From Desulfomicrobium sp. ZS1 (GTDB lineage: Bacteria; Desulfobacterota; Desulfovibrionia; Desulfovibrionales; Desulfomicrobiaceae): a stretch of 64,000 bases of DNA. Position 1 is the stretch's first letter. Each line of letters starts with the position of its first letter. The stretch is taken from the NCBI RefSeq assembly GCF_024204645.1, contig NZ_CP100351.1, positions 1,240,001 through 1,304,000 on the forward strand, in the 5' to 3' direction. Below the pieces are notes generated by a model. The model was not told where the DNA came from. It did not search any database and saw only the letters and a list, made by a program, of their open reading frames with translations. Shown here in pieces: positions 43,278 through 53,244 of this stretch. Made by a program: the position numbers and the translations under genes.

Positions 43278-45095
43278 TCAAGAGTTCTTCCGGGCGTCCT
43301 TTTTTGACTTCTTGGCGCGTTTTTCACGTTTGAGGCGTTTGGGCGAAGGCTCCAATCCGTCGTCGTCACCACCGGGTTCGATGTCGTCGACATACGCGGA
43401 CCCGTCTCTGTGCCGCCTGTCTTCCTCTTCGCGGATGACGCGTCGAAGCACCTTGCCGACAATGCTTTTGGGCAACTCATCGCGGAATTCCACCTGTTTG
43501 GGCACTTTGTAATTGGCCAGCTTTTCCCGGCAGAAGGCGAACACATCGGTTTTGGAGAGGGTTTCGCCTTCCTTGAGCACAATGTAGGCCTTGATGATCT
43601 CGCCTCGGGTCGGGTGTTTGATGCCCACGCTGACGGCTTCCTTGATGGCCGGATGCTCGTGCAGAACCTCGTCGATTTCGCGCGGGTAGACGTTGTACCC
43701 GCCGGTGATGATCAGGTCCTTTTTGCGGTCCACGATGAAGAAATAGCCTTCTTCGTCCATGTACGCGATGTCGCCGGTATAGAGCCAGCCGTTTCTGAGC
43801 ACGCTGGCCGTCTCGTCGGGGCGGTTCCAGTAGCCCTGCATGACTTGCGGGCCGCGCACCACCATTTCGCCGATCTTGCCCGCAGGCAGGGGCACGGAGC
43901 CGACTTCCATGTCCACGATGGCCGCGTCCGTGTCCGGGAAGGGCAGGCCGATGGAGCCGTTCTTGCTGTTGCCGCGCAAGGGATTCAAATGCGTGATGGG
44001 CGAAGCCTCGGTCAGGCCGAAACCCTCCACGATGTTGGCGCCGCTGCTCAAACTGTTGAATTTCTCCATGACCGGCACGGGCATGGGCGCGGAACCGGAG
44101 ATGCAGTAGCGCACCGAGGACAGGTCGTACTTGTGCAGATTCTTCTGCTGCAACAGGGCGATGAAGATGGACGGCGCGCAGGGGAAGATGGTCGGGTGTT
44201 TCTTGTCGATGGTTTTCAGGACGTCGAGGGGCACGAACTTGGGCATGGGCACCAGGGTCGCGCCGATGAGGGTCCCGAAATTGACGCAGACCGTCAGCCC
44301 GTAGATGTGGAAGAAGGGCAGAAGGCCCAGAATGACCTCGCCCGTTTCTTTGATCGTGTGCAGCACGGCCCTTGCCTGCTGGGCGTTGTACCCCAGGTTG
44401 GCATGGGTCAGCATGACGCCTTTGGAAACGCCCGTGGTGCCGCCGGTGTATTGCAGGGCGGCCAGATCCTTCACGGGATCGACAGGATGCGCAGGTTCTA
44501 TGGCTGTTCGCTTCAGCAGGTTCTTCCAGGGCAGGACGGTCGCGTTGTCGTAGGGGATGGGAGCAAGCGCGTATTCGCGCCTGGATTTCATGGTGTAGAG
44601 GATGTTCAGGGGGAAGCGCAGGCAATCGGCGATGGAGGTCACGAGGATGCGTTTCAAGTGCAGCTTGTCTTTCAGGCCGTCGATGCGTTTCCAGAGCAGA
44701 TTTATGGTGATGAGGGTCTTGGCTTCGGAGTCGTTGAAGTGGTGGACCAGCTCCTTCTCCATGTAGAGGGGGTTGGTCATGACCACCACTGCCCCGATCT
44801 TGAGGCAGGCCCAGTAGCTGATAACCGTTTGCGGGCAGTTGGGCAGCATGATGGCTACGCGTTCGCCAGGCTTGATGCCGATCTTTTTCAGGTTGGCGGC
44901 GGCCAGATCCACGAGGCTCTTGAGTTTCTTGTAGCTCACGCTCCAGTTGTTGAAGACGATGGCCGCCCGGTCGGGATAATTGGTGGCCGTGCGTTCCAGC
45001 ACCTCGTAAAGCGGGATGATTTCGTAGTCCAGATTCGGACCGACTTCCTGGTCGTAATGCTTGAGCCAGACTTTATTTATGCCCTCTGCGATCAT
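43278..45095 (-). CDS. Long-chain acyl-CoA ligase (AMP-binding)
   Basis: A 605-residue adenylate-forming enzyme that activates fatty acids to acyl-CoA. Core motifs: YTGGTTGVSKG (A3), LPFFHIYGLT, GFGLTEASP (A5), WLYTGDIAYMDEEGYFFIVDRKKD (A7-A8) and the catalytic lysine region PKSIVGKVLRR. A basic, charged tail of about 40 residues (GGDDDGLEPSPKRLKREKRAKKSKK) is unusual for FadD and may bind membrane or nucleic acid. It follows the methylase gene in the long minus-strand run, with a gap of about 100 bases. Confidence 0.92.
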   Translation of the reverse strand: MIAEGINKVWLKHYDQEVGPNLDYEIIPLYEVLERTATNYPDRAAIVFNNWSVSYKKLKSLVDLAAANLKKIGIKPGERVAIMLPNCPQTVISYWACLKIGAVVVMTNPLYMEKELVHHFNDSEAKTLITINLLWKRIDGLKDKLHLKRILVTSIADCLRFPLNILYTMKSRREYALAPIPYDNATVLPWKNLLKRTAIEPAHPVDPVKDLAALQYTGGTTGVSKGVMLTHANLGYNAQQARAVLHTIKETGEVILGLLPFFHIYGLTVCVNFGTLIGATLVPMPKFVPLDVLKTIDKKHPTIFPCAPSIFIALLQQKNLHKYDLSSVRYCISGSAPMPVPVMEKFNSLSSGANIVEGFGLTEASPITHLNPLRGNSKNGSIGLPFPDTDAAIVDMEVGSVPLPAGKIGEMVVRGPQVMQGYWNRPDETASVLRNGWLYTGDIAYMDEEGYFFIVDRKKDLIITGGYNVYPREIDEVLHEHPAIKEAVSVGIKHPTRGEIIKAYIVLKEGETLSKTDVFAFCREKLANYKVPKQVEFRDELPKSIVGKVLRRVIREEEDRRHRDGSAYVDDIEPGGDDDGLEPSPKRLKREKRAKKSKKDARKNS

Positions 45096-45196
45096 GTGTC
45101 CCCCGTCTGCGAAGAAGTGTGAGGGATGTCCTACAGTTCCGATCGTTTTGGCGCAAGCCTCGGAAAGGGGCCGGACCCAAGGATACCGAATATCCC

Positions 45197-46366
45197 TTAC
45201 GGCCGGTCGAGGATCATGAGCACTTCCATGTGCCAGGTGCCGGGGAACATGTCGAAGAGGGTCAGGGACGAGATGATCCAGCCGGCCGCAAGGAGCGGCT
45301 TTGCGTCACGGATGGTGTTGACCACGTCGCAGGAGACCCAGGCCAGGCGTTCAAGGCTCGGCATGGCCAGAAGGGTGCGGCCGATACCCTTGGCGCCGGT
45401 GCGGGGCGGGTCCAGGATGGCGGCGCGGGGGGCGAAGTCGTGCACCATTTTCCAGGCGGCCGGTTTTGCCAGGTTGGCATCACGGAAAGTGACCGACTTC
45501 AGGGCCAGCCGATCGGCGTTGCGCATGCCGGTGTCCACGGCCGGGGCCGAGCCTTCCACGGCCAGTACGTGTTTGCCTAGGCTGGCCAGGGGCAGGGCGA
45601 AATTTCCCGCTCCGGAGAAGAGGTCGGCGATGCGTTCAAAGCCATGCAGCGCGTCCACGGTGCTGCGCACCAGATGCTGGTTCAGCGCCCAATTGGCCTG
45701 GAAAAAGGTGCTTGGCGGCAGCTGCAGGGTCAGGCCGAAATCGGGGAAGGAGAAGGGCAGCAGCACGTTGTCCCGTTCCGTGGCGGTCTGGCCCGTGTCC
45801 GGGCTGGCCGCGATGGTGAAGCGGCCGTTTGGCAGACCTTTTGCCAGGGCGGGCATGGCCTTGGCCAGGGGCGCGGCCAAAAGATGGCAATCGGTCAGGG
45901 GAACGAGGTCGTTGCTGGCGTGGCCCATGGCGTGGGGAAGGCCGGAGGCGACATGGATCTGGCCGCGCTGGCGGTAGCGCCAGCCCTGGGGGCTGGGCAC
46001 GACCCGAAGCTCGGGAATGAGCAGGCCGTGATCCCGGCCAAGCGCGCGGGGCAGGGCGTCGCGCAGGATGTCCGCCTTGAGCTGCGTGCCTGTTTCCGGA
46101 GTGACCATGCCGAAGCGCGAGCCCCCGCAGTCCGCGGCGTGGGGACAGGGATGAATTCCGCGCAGCGGCGAGGGGCTTTGGATCTTTACGGCCTCGGCCT
46201 GCAAGAAATCCTTGGCCGTCCTGGTCACGCGTACGTCTACAACCTCGTCCGGCAGCACGCCGGGTTCGATCATGACCACCTGTCCCGAGTCTTGGCGGGC
46301 CAGGCCGCGCCCGCGCCAGAGCAGTTTTTCGACCGTAAGGGTCAGCAAATCGCCTACGTTGCTCAT
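45197..46366 (-). CDS. RumA/TrmA-type 23S rRNA/tRNA uracil-C5 methyltransferase
   Basis: A 389-residue SAM-dependent RNA m5U methylase: N-terminal TRAM domain (about 1-60), then the methylase domain with FFQANWALNQ, DLFSGAGNFALPLA (SAM loop), ILDPPRTGAKG and the catalytic cysteine in VSCDVVNTIRD. The RumA iron-sulfur motif CPxxxxCGGC is altered: C74, C80 and a later Cys (LTDCHLL) remain, but the third ligand is Ser83 (CGGS), so the cluster may be absent. ATG 46366 lies two bases after the speB stop. The longer frame to 46747 is a shadow of speB. Confidence 0.88.
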   Translation of the reverse strand: MSNVGDLLTLTVEKLLWRGRGLARQDSGQVVMIEPGVLPDEVVDVRVTRTAKDFLQAEAVKIQSPSPLRGIHPCPHAADCGGSRFGMVTPETGTQLKADILRDALPRALGRDHGLLIPELRVVPSPQGWRYRQRGQIHVASGLPHAMGHASNDLVPLTDCHLLAAPLAKAMPALAKGLPNGRFTIAASPDTGQTATERDNVLLPFSFPDFGLTLQLPPSTFFQANWALNQHLVRSTVDALHGFERIADLFSGAGNFALPLASLGKHVLAVEGSAPAVDTGMRNADRLALKSVTFRDANLAKPAAWKMVHDFAPRAAILDPPRTGAKGIGRTLLAMPSLERLAWVSCDVVNTIRDAKPLLAAGWIISSLTLFDMFPGTWHMEVLMILDRP

Positions 46367-46368
46367 TA

Positions 46369-47244
46369 TCAGGCGAGTCCGAGCCAGGCGGTCAGGATGC
46401 GCTGGATGAGCTTGACGGCGGCGGTTTCCGAGGCCTGTGAGCCGTGAATGGGCGCGAGTTCGCACATGTCCATGCCGACCAGCTTCGGGCCCAGACCGTC
46501 CAGCCACAGCTCTTTGCAGAAGCGGGTCATCCACCTGTAGGGGATGCCGCCGGGTTCGGGCGTGCCCGTGCCGGGGATGACGCTGGGGTCCATGCCGTCG
46601 ACGTCGAAAGAGATATACAGGGGCCTGTTCCCGACAAAGGCCCGGATGCGTTCTGCCGCCTCGCCGGGAGCAGGCAGGTCCCAGGCGAAGAGGGTCATGA
46701 GTTCCGAGGGGTTCTGCGCGCGCATATAGTCCCGTTGCTCCCGGCACAGGGAGCGGATGCCGATCTGGGCCAGGGGGATGCCCAGCTGCCGGGCCCGGGC
46801 CATGATGCAGGCGTGGGAATAAGGGCTGTCCTCGTAGCTTTCACGCAGGTCGGCATGGGCATCGATGTGCAGCAGGGCCAGATCGGGATGAGCCTGCCGG
46901 TAGAATTCGAAAAGGGGTAAGGGCACCGAGTGCTCGCCGCCCAGTGTCAGGACGAAGTCCTTGGTTGCGTCAAGTCCCTTGAGGCGTTCGCGCATGGCTT
47001 GGTGCAGACCTTCGGGACCGTTGGCCGGGGGATGGACCACGGGGAGCGGGGTAAAATGGGCCAGATCGGCCAGATCAAGGTCCAGCTCCGCGTCAAAGGA
47101 TTCAATCTGCACGCTGGCCCGGAACAGTGCCTCCGGGCCCAGGCGCGTGCCCGTGCCGTAGCTGACCGTGCCTTCGTACGGGACGGGCAGCACGTAAATA
47201 TTACGTCCCTGCCGTGGCCCGAGGTCAAAAAATTCGTGATGCAT
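46369..47244 (-). CDS. speB: Agmatinase (ureohydrolase)
   Basis: A 291-residue Mn-dependent ureohydrolase splitting agmatine to putrescine and urea. The binuclear site is complete: GGEHS, HIDAHADLR and SFDVDGMDP. The substrate loop region YSHACIMARA and the C-terminal GMDMCELAPIHGSQASETAAVKL favour agmatinase over arginase. No speA (arginine decarboxylase) is adjacent. Coupled to the methylase downstream by a two-base gap. Confidence 0.9.
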   Translation of the reverse strand: MHHEFFDLGPRQGRNIYVLPVPYEGTVSYGTGTRLGPEALFRASVQIESFDAELDLDLADLAHFTPLPVVHPPANGPEGLHQAMRERLKGLDATKDFVLTLGGEHSVPLPLFEFYRQAHPDLALLHIDAHADLRESYEDSPYSHACIMARARQLGIPLAQIGIRSLCREQRDYMRAQNPSELMTLFAWDLPAPGEAAERIRAFVGNRPLYISFDVDGMDPSVIPGTGTPEPGGIPYRWMTRFCKELWLDGLGPKLVGMDMCELAPIHGSQASETAAVKLIQRILTAWLGLA

Positions 47245-47298
47245 GGATGTCTCCTTCAGACAGGATGGAATGCCCGGCGTGCGTGAAACGGCGCAGGA

Positions 47299-48003
47299 TC
47301 AGAGCGGAGTGCGGGAGCGCAGCAGAATGCCGCCGATGCCGCTGCCCTTGAGCTGTTCCTTGAGGGCCAGGGCCGAGTCCACAGTGCCCTGATGATGCAC
47401 GTAGACGCGGTACCAGGTCTTGCCCTCGTGGGTGGCCGTGACCACGGACGTCTTGAATTTCGACGGGTCGAGCTTTTTCAGGAAGGTCTGGGCCTGCTCC
47501 ATGGAAACCAGGGCCGCGACCTGATAGTTGAAGACAAAGACCTCATCCTTGGCATCCTTTGCCGCCGGGGGCGGACTCTGGCCGGCCGCGACCGCTGCTG
47601 ACTGCAGGGCCGCTTCAATGGCCGACTGTTGCGGCTTGGCCGCGACAGTGGTCTCCGGCTTGACCTGAGGAGGTGTTGGCGCCTTGGCCTGCGGGGCTGG
47701 GGCCGGGGCCACGGAAGTTGGCCCTTGCTTCAGTTTGTCGAAGAATTCAAGTTCCTCTCCTTTCAGGACTTCCTCATTCTTTTCAGTCAGCAGCGGAAAG
47801 TCTTCGGGGAGCACCTTCTGGGCCATCTCCATGGCCATTTTTTCGGGCTGGTAGCCGCGCCCGACGATGATGCCAAGAATGAATGACCAGGCCATGCCGA
47901 TAACCACAAGCACGGCCAGCGACAAAAAACCCGACAGACCAAGCTGAAAACTGAGTTTGTTCTTGTCTTTCTTTTTGGTGGTGCTTGATTTGCGTGTAAT
48001 CAT
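47299..48003 (-). CDS. SPOR-domain membrane protein
   Basis: A 234-residue bitopic protein. A basic cytosolic N-terminus (MITRKSSTTKKKDKNK) leads to one membrane helix (about 20-48), a Pro/Ala-rich periplasmic linker (APAPAPQAKAPTPPQ) and a C-terminal SPOR domain (FNYQVAALVSMEQAQTFLKKL ... TWYRVYVHHQGTV). SPOR domains bind denuded septal peptidoglycan, so it is likely located at the division site. It follows argS with a 22-base gap. Confidence 0.85.
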   Translation of the reverse strand: MITRKSSTTKKKDKNKLSFQLGLSGFLSLAVLVVIGMAWSFILGIIVGRGYQPEKMAMEMAQKVLPEDFPLLTEKNEEVLKGEELEFFDKLKQGPTSVAPAPAPQAKAPTPPQVKPETTVAAKPQQSAIEAALQSAAVAAGQSPPPAAKDAKDEVFVFNYQVAALVSMEQAQTFLKKLDPSKFKTSVVTATHEGKTWYRVYVHHQGTVDSALALKEQLKGSGIGGILLRSRTPL

Positions 48004-48025
48004 GATGCTGTGAAGTCCGATTGCT

Positions 48026-49681
48026 TTACATGCGCTCGGGCGCGTTTACTCCCAGCAGATCAAGACCGGCTTTGAGCACCCCGGCCACGGCCTGGAAAAG
48101 AAGAATGCGGGCCTGCAGCAGAGCCTGGTCGTCTCCGGACAGAATGTGGTGCACAGTATAATAACGGTGCAGCAGTCCCGCAAGTTCCATCAGGTAGTAG
48201 CTGACGTGATGCGGCGAGAGGGTCCGGGTGGCCAGTTCCAGTGTGTCCTCGAAGGCGTCCAGGGCCTTGAACAGGGCATTGTCTTCAGGGGTGGTCAAGA
48301 GGGCCATGAGCGCGCCCGACGGTTCGGGCAGGGCCACGCCCTGTTCCTCGGCCTTGCGCATGAGCGAACTGATGCGGGCATGGGCGTACTGCACGTAGTA
48401 GACGGGGTTGTCCATGGACTGCTGTTTGACCACATCAAGGTCGAAATCCAGGTGCGAGTCGCTCTTGCGCGAAAGGAAGATGAAACGCGCCGCATCCACG
48501 CCCACCTCGGCGCAGACGTCGGCCAGGGTCTCGAACTTGCCGGCGCGGGTGGACATGGCGATCTGCTCGCCGCCCTGGATCAGGTTCACAAGCTGCACCA
48601 GAATGACCTGCAGGGATTCGCGGTCCTTGCCCAGGGCCTCGATGGCCGCCTTCATGCGCGGCACGTAGCCGTGGTGGTCCGCGCCCCAGATATCGACCAT
48701 CATGTCGAAGCCGCGAGCGATTTTGTTGTCATGGTAAGCAATGTCGGAGGCGAAATACGTCAAGAGGCCGTCGGATTTTCTGAGCACGCGGTCCTTGTCG
48801 TCGCCGTGGTCCGTGGACCGAAACCACAGCGCCCCATCCTTTTCATAGGCCCGCCCTTCGGCCAGGAGACGGTTCAGGGATGCCTCGACCTGGCCGCCGT
48901 CGACCAGGCTCTTTTCCGAGAACCAGTGCTGGTGTTCGACGCGAAAATCGATGAGGTCCTGTTTGATGCCGTTCAGGATGTCCGTCATGCCGCGTTCATA
49001 GCACAGGTCCAGAGCCTCTTCTTCGGGCAGGTCCAGCAGGGCCTTGCCCTTTTCGGCCAGGAGGGCGGCGGAGATGTCTTTAATGTACTCGCCGCGGTAG
49101 CAGTCCTCGGGGAAGGGAATCTCGATGCCGCAGGCCTGCTGGTAGCGCACCCACACGGCCAGTCCCAAAAGGCGCATCTGGCGTCCGGCGTCGTTCAGAT
49201 AGTATTCGGTTTCGACCTCGTGTCCGGTGAAGCGCAGGATGCGGGTCAGGCTGTCGCCCACGGCCGCGCCGCGTCCGTGCCCGATGTGCAGGGGGCCGGT
49301 GGGGTTGGCGGACACGTACTCGACCTGCACCTTGCGGCCCTGGCCGACATTGATGCGGCCGAAGTCGGCGTTATTTTCCAGGGCAGCCAGGGCCACTTCT
49401 TGCCAAAAGACGGGCTTGAACGTGAAATTGATGAAACCCGGCCCGGCAATTTCGATGTCCTCGATCTCGGGGCACATGGCCAGCAGTTCGGTTTTCAGCG
49501 CCTCGGCCACGGCGCGCGGGTTCTGGCCTTTTTCCTTGGGCATGACCATGGCGATGTTGGTGGCCATGTCGCCGTGCTGTTCGCTTTTGGGGGCCTCGAT
49601 GGTTGTCTTGGCCGGAAGGGCCTGCCCTTTGGCGGCCATGAGTGCGGTCAATTTTTCAGAAATATAGTTTTTGGCTTTCAT
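48026..49681 (-). CDS. argS: Arginyl-tRNA synthetase
   Basis: A 551-residue class Ia synthetase. The HIGH motif occurs in [13 protein letters not shown]; the KMSKS-like loop is the degenerate [11 protein letters not shown] as usual for ArgRS; the N-terminal Add1 domain and C-terminal DALR anticodon domain ([16 protein letters not shown] to VNAPERM) are complete. ATG 49681 follows fabD by 12 bases. Confidence 0.96.
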   Translation of the reverse strand: MKAKNYISEKLTALMAAKGQALPAKTTIEAPKSEQHGDMATNIAMVMPKEKGQNPRAVAEALKTELLAMCPEIEDIEIAGPGFINFTFKPVFWQEVALAALENNADFGRINVGQGRKVQVEYVSANPTGPLHIGHGRGAAVGDSLTRILRFTGHEVETEYYLNDAGRQMRLLGLAVWVRYQQACGIEIPFPEDCYRGEYIKDISAALLAEKGKALLDLPEEEALDLCYERGMTDILNGIKQDLIDFRVEHQHWFSEKSLVDGGQVEASLNRLLAEGRAYEKDGALWFRSTDHGDDKDRVLRKSDGLLTYFASDIAYHDNKIARGFDMMVDIWGADHHGYVPRMKAAIEALGKDRESLQVILVQLVNLIQGGEQIAMSTRAGKFETLADVCAEVGVDAARFIFLSRKSDSHLDFDLDVVKQQSMDNPVYYVQYAHARISSLMRKAEEQGVALPEPSGALMALLTTPEDNALFKALDAFEDTLELATRTLSPHHVSYYLMELAGLLHRYYTVHHILSGDDQALLQARILLFQAVAGVLKAGLDLLGVNAPERM

Positions 49682-49693
49682 GCCAGAGTCTCC

Positions 49694-50617
49694 TCAAAGG
49701 CTAGCGGCGTGTTCAAGAGTGCTGACGGACAGGGTCTGGACCCCGTCCCGGTCTTTCAATATTTGGGAGATCATGCGCGACAGGGCGCCCTTGGGGCCCA
49801 GTTCAACAAAGGAGCGCATGCCGTCGGCGTACTGGTTTTCGATGATCTGGGTCCAGTACACGGACGAGGTCATCTGGCGCTTCACGGTCTCTTTCAGGGC
49901 CCGGGCGTCTGCTTCGGGTCTGGCCGTGACGTTCAGATAGACCGGGGTTTGCGGGTCGCGCCAATCCAGTTTGTCCATGAATTTCGCCAGTTCGTCTCCG
50001 GCTTCGCTCATGTACGGAGAATGGAACGCGTTGCTGACCGGCAGGACCAGGGCCCGGCCTTTCAAGGGTTTGACCCCCGCGCAGACATGGTCCACGGCTT
50101 GGGCATGTCCGCTGATCACGAACTGGCCCGGCGTATTGTAGTTGGCGATGCGGATTTCCTGGCCGGTCAGGCCGGCTGCGGCCGCGACCAGTTCTTCGAC
50201 CTTGGCCTGATCGAGCTTCAGGATGGCGGCCATGCGGCCGTCCTGGTTCACAGCCTCATCCATGAGCCTGCCGCGCAGGCAGACCAGCTCCAGGACGTTG
50301 TCCAGGGAAAGGACCCGGGCCGCGAACAGGGCCGCGAATTCACCCAGGCTGTGCCCGGCCATTCCTGCGGGGCTCAGCTTTTCGGCCACAAAACACCACA
50401 GGTTCATATTGACAACTGTCAGGGCGGGTTGCAGATTCCGCGTCACCGCCATGGCATTTTCGTCACCGTCCCAATATATTTCGCGCAGCGGCAGGCCGCT
50501 CAGGCGCTCTGCTTTTTTCCACAAGTCCATGGCCTCGGACCAGTGTTCGGCCAGATCCCGGCCCATCCCGGGCTCCTGCGATCCCTGGCCGGGAAATACT
50601 ATGCTGTGTGTGGTCAT
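49694..50617 (-). CDS. fabD: Malonyl-CoA:ACP transacylase
   Basis: A 307-residue acyltransferase loading malonyl units onto ACP for fatty-acid synthesis. The N-terminal FPGQGSQEPGMG, the nucleophile elbow GHSLGEF and the catalytic-His motif NAFHSPYM are intact. ATG 50617 has GGAGGAACA upstream, so the longer frame is rejected. It is the first gene of the run fabD-argS-SPOR-speB-methylase-ligase. Confidence 0.93.
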   Translation of the reverse strand: MTTHSIVFPGQGSQEPGMGRDLAEHWSEAMDLWKKAERLSGLPLREIYWDGDENAMAVTRNLQPALTVVNMNLWCFVAEKLSPAGMAGHSLGEFAALFAARVLSLDNVLELVCLRGRLMDEAVNQDGRMAAILKLDQAKVEELVAAAAGLTGQEIRIANYNTPGQFVISGHAQAVDHVCAGVKPLKGRALVLPVSNAFHSPYMSEAGDELAKFMDKLDWRDPQTPVYLNVTARPEADARALKETVKRQMTSSVYWTQIIENQYADGMRSFVELGPKGALSRMISQILKDRDGVQTLSVSTLEHAASL

Positions 50618-50777
50618 TGTTCCTCCAATCAAAAAACTGAGCTGCTTGTATCCGCAGCCCCCGCGCAGGTAAAGGGAAAATCCCCCGGGGCTGCGCCTTG
50701 CGGGCAGTGTCCCGTGAGCTGATGCCTGCAAGGTGTAGCCCCGTGAAACCCGTCCCTGACGTGAACAAGGAATGTCT

Positions 50778-51422
50778 ATGAATTCTCTTCCGGACGCGCG
50801 TGAAATCGCCGTCAGGTCCCAAGGTCTGGGACGGGTCCTGACCGACGACCAGGCCCGCCTCTTAAGCGTCTATCTTGGTCTTCTCGTCAAGTGGAACAGC
50901 CGCATGAATCTGGTCGGGCCCGCGACCTGGACCGAAATCCTTGATACCCTGATCCAGGACTCCTGGCATCTGGCGGATTTGTTGCAGACCCTTGCGTCCC
51001 AGCCCGCCCAGACTTTGGATCTGGGCGCGGGAGCAGGCCTGCCGGGCATCCCGCTGCGCGTCTTCTGGCAGCAGGGCGATTATTACCTGGTGGAGCCCCG
51101 GCAAAAGCGAGCCATCTTCATGGAGCAGGCCGTGGCGCACATGAAGCTGCCCCGGACCAAGGTCATCTGCGCCCGCATGGAAGCGCTCCCCCCGGCCAGA
51201 CGCGAGGCCGGGCTCATCGTCAGCCGGGCCTTCATGCCCTGGCAGAAGCTTCTGGTCGCGGTGAAGAGCTGCCTCGCCCCGCAAGGGCGGGTGCTGGTCA
51301 TGAGCAACGAGACTTCCGCCGACACGGTGGATGGCTACAGTCTGGAGCAGGTCCGGGACTACACGGTGGCCGGGAAGAAAAGGTATTTCAGGCTATTTGT
51401 CCTTGGCGGGCATGGCTTCTGA
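50778..51422 (+). CDS. rsmG: 16S rRNA G527 N7-methyltransferase
   Basis: A 214-residue SAM methylase of the RsmG/GidB family. It shows LLVKWNSRMNLVGP, the SAM loop DLGAGAGLPGIPLRVF, VEPRQKRAIFMEQ and the C-terminal strand VAGKKRYFRLFVL. It methylates G527 of 16S rRNA. AAGGA at 50767-50771 selects ATG 50778. Its 3' end overlaps the small convergent gene by 30 bases. Confidence 0.92.
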   Translation: MNSLPDAREIAVRSQGLGRVLTDDQARLLSVYLGLLVKWNSRMNLVGPATWTEILDTLIQDSWHLADLLQTLASQPAQTLDLGAGAGLPGIPLRVFWQQGDYYLVEPRQKRAIFMEQAVAHMKLPRTKVICARMEALPPARREAGLIVSRAFMPWQKLLVAVKSCLAPQGRVLVMSNETSADTVDGYSLEQVRDYTVAGKKRYFRLFVLGGHGF

Positions 51423-51602
51423 AAGATGCGGCATGAGCAGGCGCGTGGCAACCTTGTCGACCTCCTCGGCCAGATCCATGAAGCGTTCGAGATATTCAAG
51501 AATCTCGATCTTACGGTCCTCGGCGGAGTAGCCGTAGTCTTCCTCCAGTTGGCCGGAGGTCAGGTATTCCTCGAATTCGTTCAGAAATTTTTCACTCAGC
51601 AT
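51393..51602 (-). CDS. Small acidic hypothetical protein (69 aa)
   Basis: A 69-residue, acidic, largely helical protein (FLNEFEEYLTSGQLEEDYGY, ILEYLERFMDLAEEVDKVATRLL) without membrane segment or known motif. A good GGAAGG precedes ATG 51602. It overlaps the end of rsmG tail to tail. Codon use is like its neighbours, so I accept it as real but cannot give a function. Confidence 0.55.
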   Translation of the reverse strand: MLSEKFLNEFEEYLTSGQLEEDYGYSAEDRKIEILEYLERFMDLAEEVDKVATRLLMPHLSEAMPAKDK

Positions 51603-51689
51603 GGGACCTTCCTTGGGCGTGCGCTATCGACCGGGTTTACCTGCCACAAGAGCCCCGCGTGGTCAAAGAGCCTGAAGGGTGGACCAACA

Positions 51690-51792
51690 AAAAGGGTTAG
51701 GGGCTTGTTAAGCTGCTAACCCTTTGATTTTTCATGGTATGGAGACGAGACTCGAACTCGCAAGGGGTTGCCCCCGGTGGATTTTGAGTCCA
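51690..51792 (-). repeat. Truncated tRNA-Leu 3' half with its terminator (left end of the island)
   Basis: The 47 bases 51746-51792 are identical to 53791-53837 within the intact tRNA-Leu, covering the anticodon-loop side to the T arm. The CCA end and terminator hairpin (51692-51724) are also duplicated, with a few substitutions. The 5' half of the tRNA is missing, as expected for an attachment-site copy. Confidence 0.85.
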
Positions 51793-52068
51793 GAACAGGA
51801 CCTCTCACTGGTCGCATGCTGCCGAAAATGCTGGATTTTCTGTCATGCACGAGTTTGAGAAAAGCTCCGTTTCAAGAAAAAAAGGTGACATGGAAAGCCA
51901 TTTTTGAACTTTGTATTTTCATGTGTGTAACCTCTCCGCGTCCATCTTGGGAAATCGAACCGTCCCTTCAGGAAATCCGATTGATTTTTCCTTCGCTGTT
52001 CGTTAATTTAGGATGTGCTGATAAGATAAAATAAACAAGAGCCTTATTTTAGGTTTGTGGAAGGCAGG

Positions 52069-53238
52069 ATGAAACGGGAACTCCAAGGCAGATATGTGAT
52101 CATTTCGACGGTGGGCGAGAAGGCTCAAGCCTTCGTACCGGCCAATCTGCCTCCGAGTCCGCCCATCGACTGGACGCCTGAGTTGCGGAACAAGTTCGAC
52201 CAGGCGCTGCTGGCACTTGGGCGGCTGGACAGCGTTTCGACCCTGCTGTCGGATACGTCACTCTTCCTCTACATGTACGTCCGAAAAGAAGCGGTGCTCT
52301 CTTCCATGATCGAGGGGACGCAGTCCTCACTGTCCGATCTGCTGCTATACGAATTGGACCAGGAACCCGGCGTGCCTTTGGATGACGTGCGGGAAGTCAG
52401 CAATTACGTCGCGGCTCTCGACCACGGCCTTCGTCTGCTGGAGGCCGGGTTGCCGCTGTCGCTACGGTTGCTGCGCGAGATCCACGGTGTGCTTTTGACC
52501 AAGGGCCGCGGCAGCGGCCTGACGCCGGGTGAGTTCCGGCGCAGCCAGAACTGGATCGGCGGCACCCGTCCGGGCAATGCGGCTTTCGTCCCGCCCCCTG
52601 CCGAATATGTGCTTGAGTGCATGAGCAGGCTCGAGCTTTTCCTTCACGACCAGCCCGAGCCGACCCCGGTCCTGCTTAAAGCGGCGTTGGCTCATGTGCA
52701 GTTCGAGACTATCCATCCGTTCCTCGATGGCAACGGACGTCTGGGGCGGTTGCTCATCACCCTGCTGCTGTGCGAGCAGCACGTACTTCGGCAGCCGATG
52801 CTCTATCTCAGCCTCTACTTCAAAGCTCATCGTCAGTACTACTACGAGTTGCTGAGCACTGTGCGACTGACCGGCGACTGGGAAGCATGGCTCGACTTTT
52901 TCGCCGAGGCGGTCATCGTCACCGCTACCCAGGCGGTGGAAACAGCGCAGCAGCTCCTCGACCTCACAAACCGTGACCGTGACAGGATCATGGACCTCGG
53001 TCGAGCGTCGGCATCCTCTCTGCAAATTCACAGGGCGCTCATGGAACACCCCATCGCCACTTCCAGGTCGCTGGTAGAGAAGACCGGCCTGACCCCGGCA
53101 ACAGTCAACAAGTCCCTCGCGCATCTGGAACAGCTCGGCATCGTCAAGGAGCTGACCGACCGGAAGCGCAACCGGCTATTCAGCTATGCGGACTATATCG
53201 AGATCATGAGTCTGGGTACGGAACTGCCAGACAGATAG
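52069..53238 (+). CDS. Fic-family protein (AMP transferase type, N-terminal inhibitory motif)
   Basis: A 389-residue Fic protein. The catalytic loop HPFLDGNGRLGR is complete (His, acidic residue, both Arg). An N-terminal segment carries SSMIEG, which fits the inhibitory motif [S/T]xxxE[G/N] of class II Fic enzymes. A C-terminal winged helix (SRSLVEKTGLTPATVNKSLAHLEQLGIV) suggests DNA binding. Fic proteins usually AMPylate hydroxyl groups of target proteins; the target is unknown. ATG 52069 has AAGG upstream; a GTG at 52057 is an alternative. It lies within the tRNA-Leu island. Confidence 0.87.
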   Translation: MKRELQGRYVIISTVGEKAQAFVPANLPPSPPIDWTPELRNKFDQALLALGRLDSVSTLLSDTSLFLYMYVRKEAVLSSMIEGTQSSLSDLLLYELDQEPGVPLDDVREVSNYVAALDHGLRLLEAGLPLSLRLLREIHGVLLTKGRGSGLTPGEFRRSQNWIGGTRPGNAAFVPPPAEYVLECMSRLELFLHDQPEPTPVLLKAALAHVQFETIHPFLDGNGRLGRLLITLLLCEQHVLRQPMLYLSLYFKAHRQYYYELLSTVRLTGDWEAWLDFFAEAVIVTATQAVETAQQLLDLTNRDRDRIMDLGRASASSLQIHRALMEHPIATSRSLVEKTGLTPATVNKSLAHLEQLGIVKELTDRKRNRLFSYADYIEIMSLGTELPDR

Positions 53239-53244
53239 ATACTT

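Noticed and set aside
46367-46747. N-terminal extension of the RumA-type methylase frame
   Set aside because: It overlaps speB out of frame and has shadow-like Arg/His-rich composition; the TRAM domain starts at ATG 46366.
48146-50722. 858-codon + strand frame opposite argS and fabD
   Set aside because: Antisense shadow of two well-identified genes with perfect family motifs on the minus strand.
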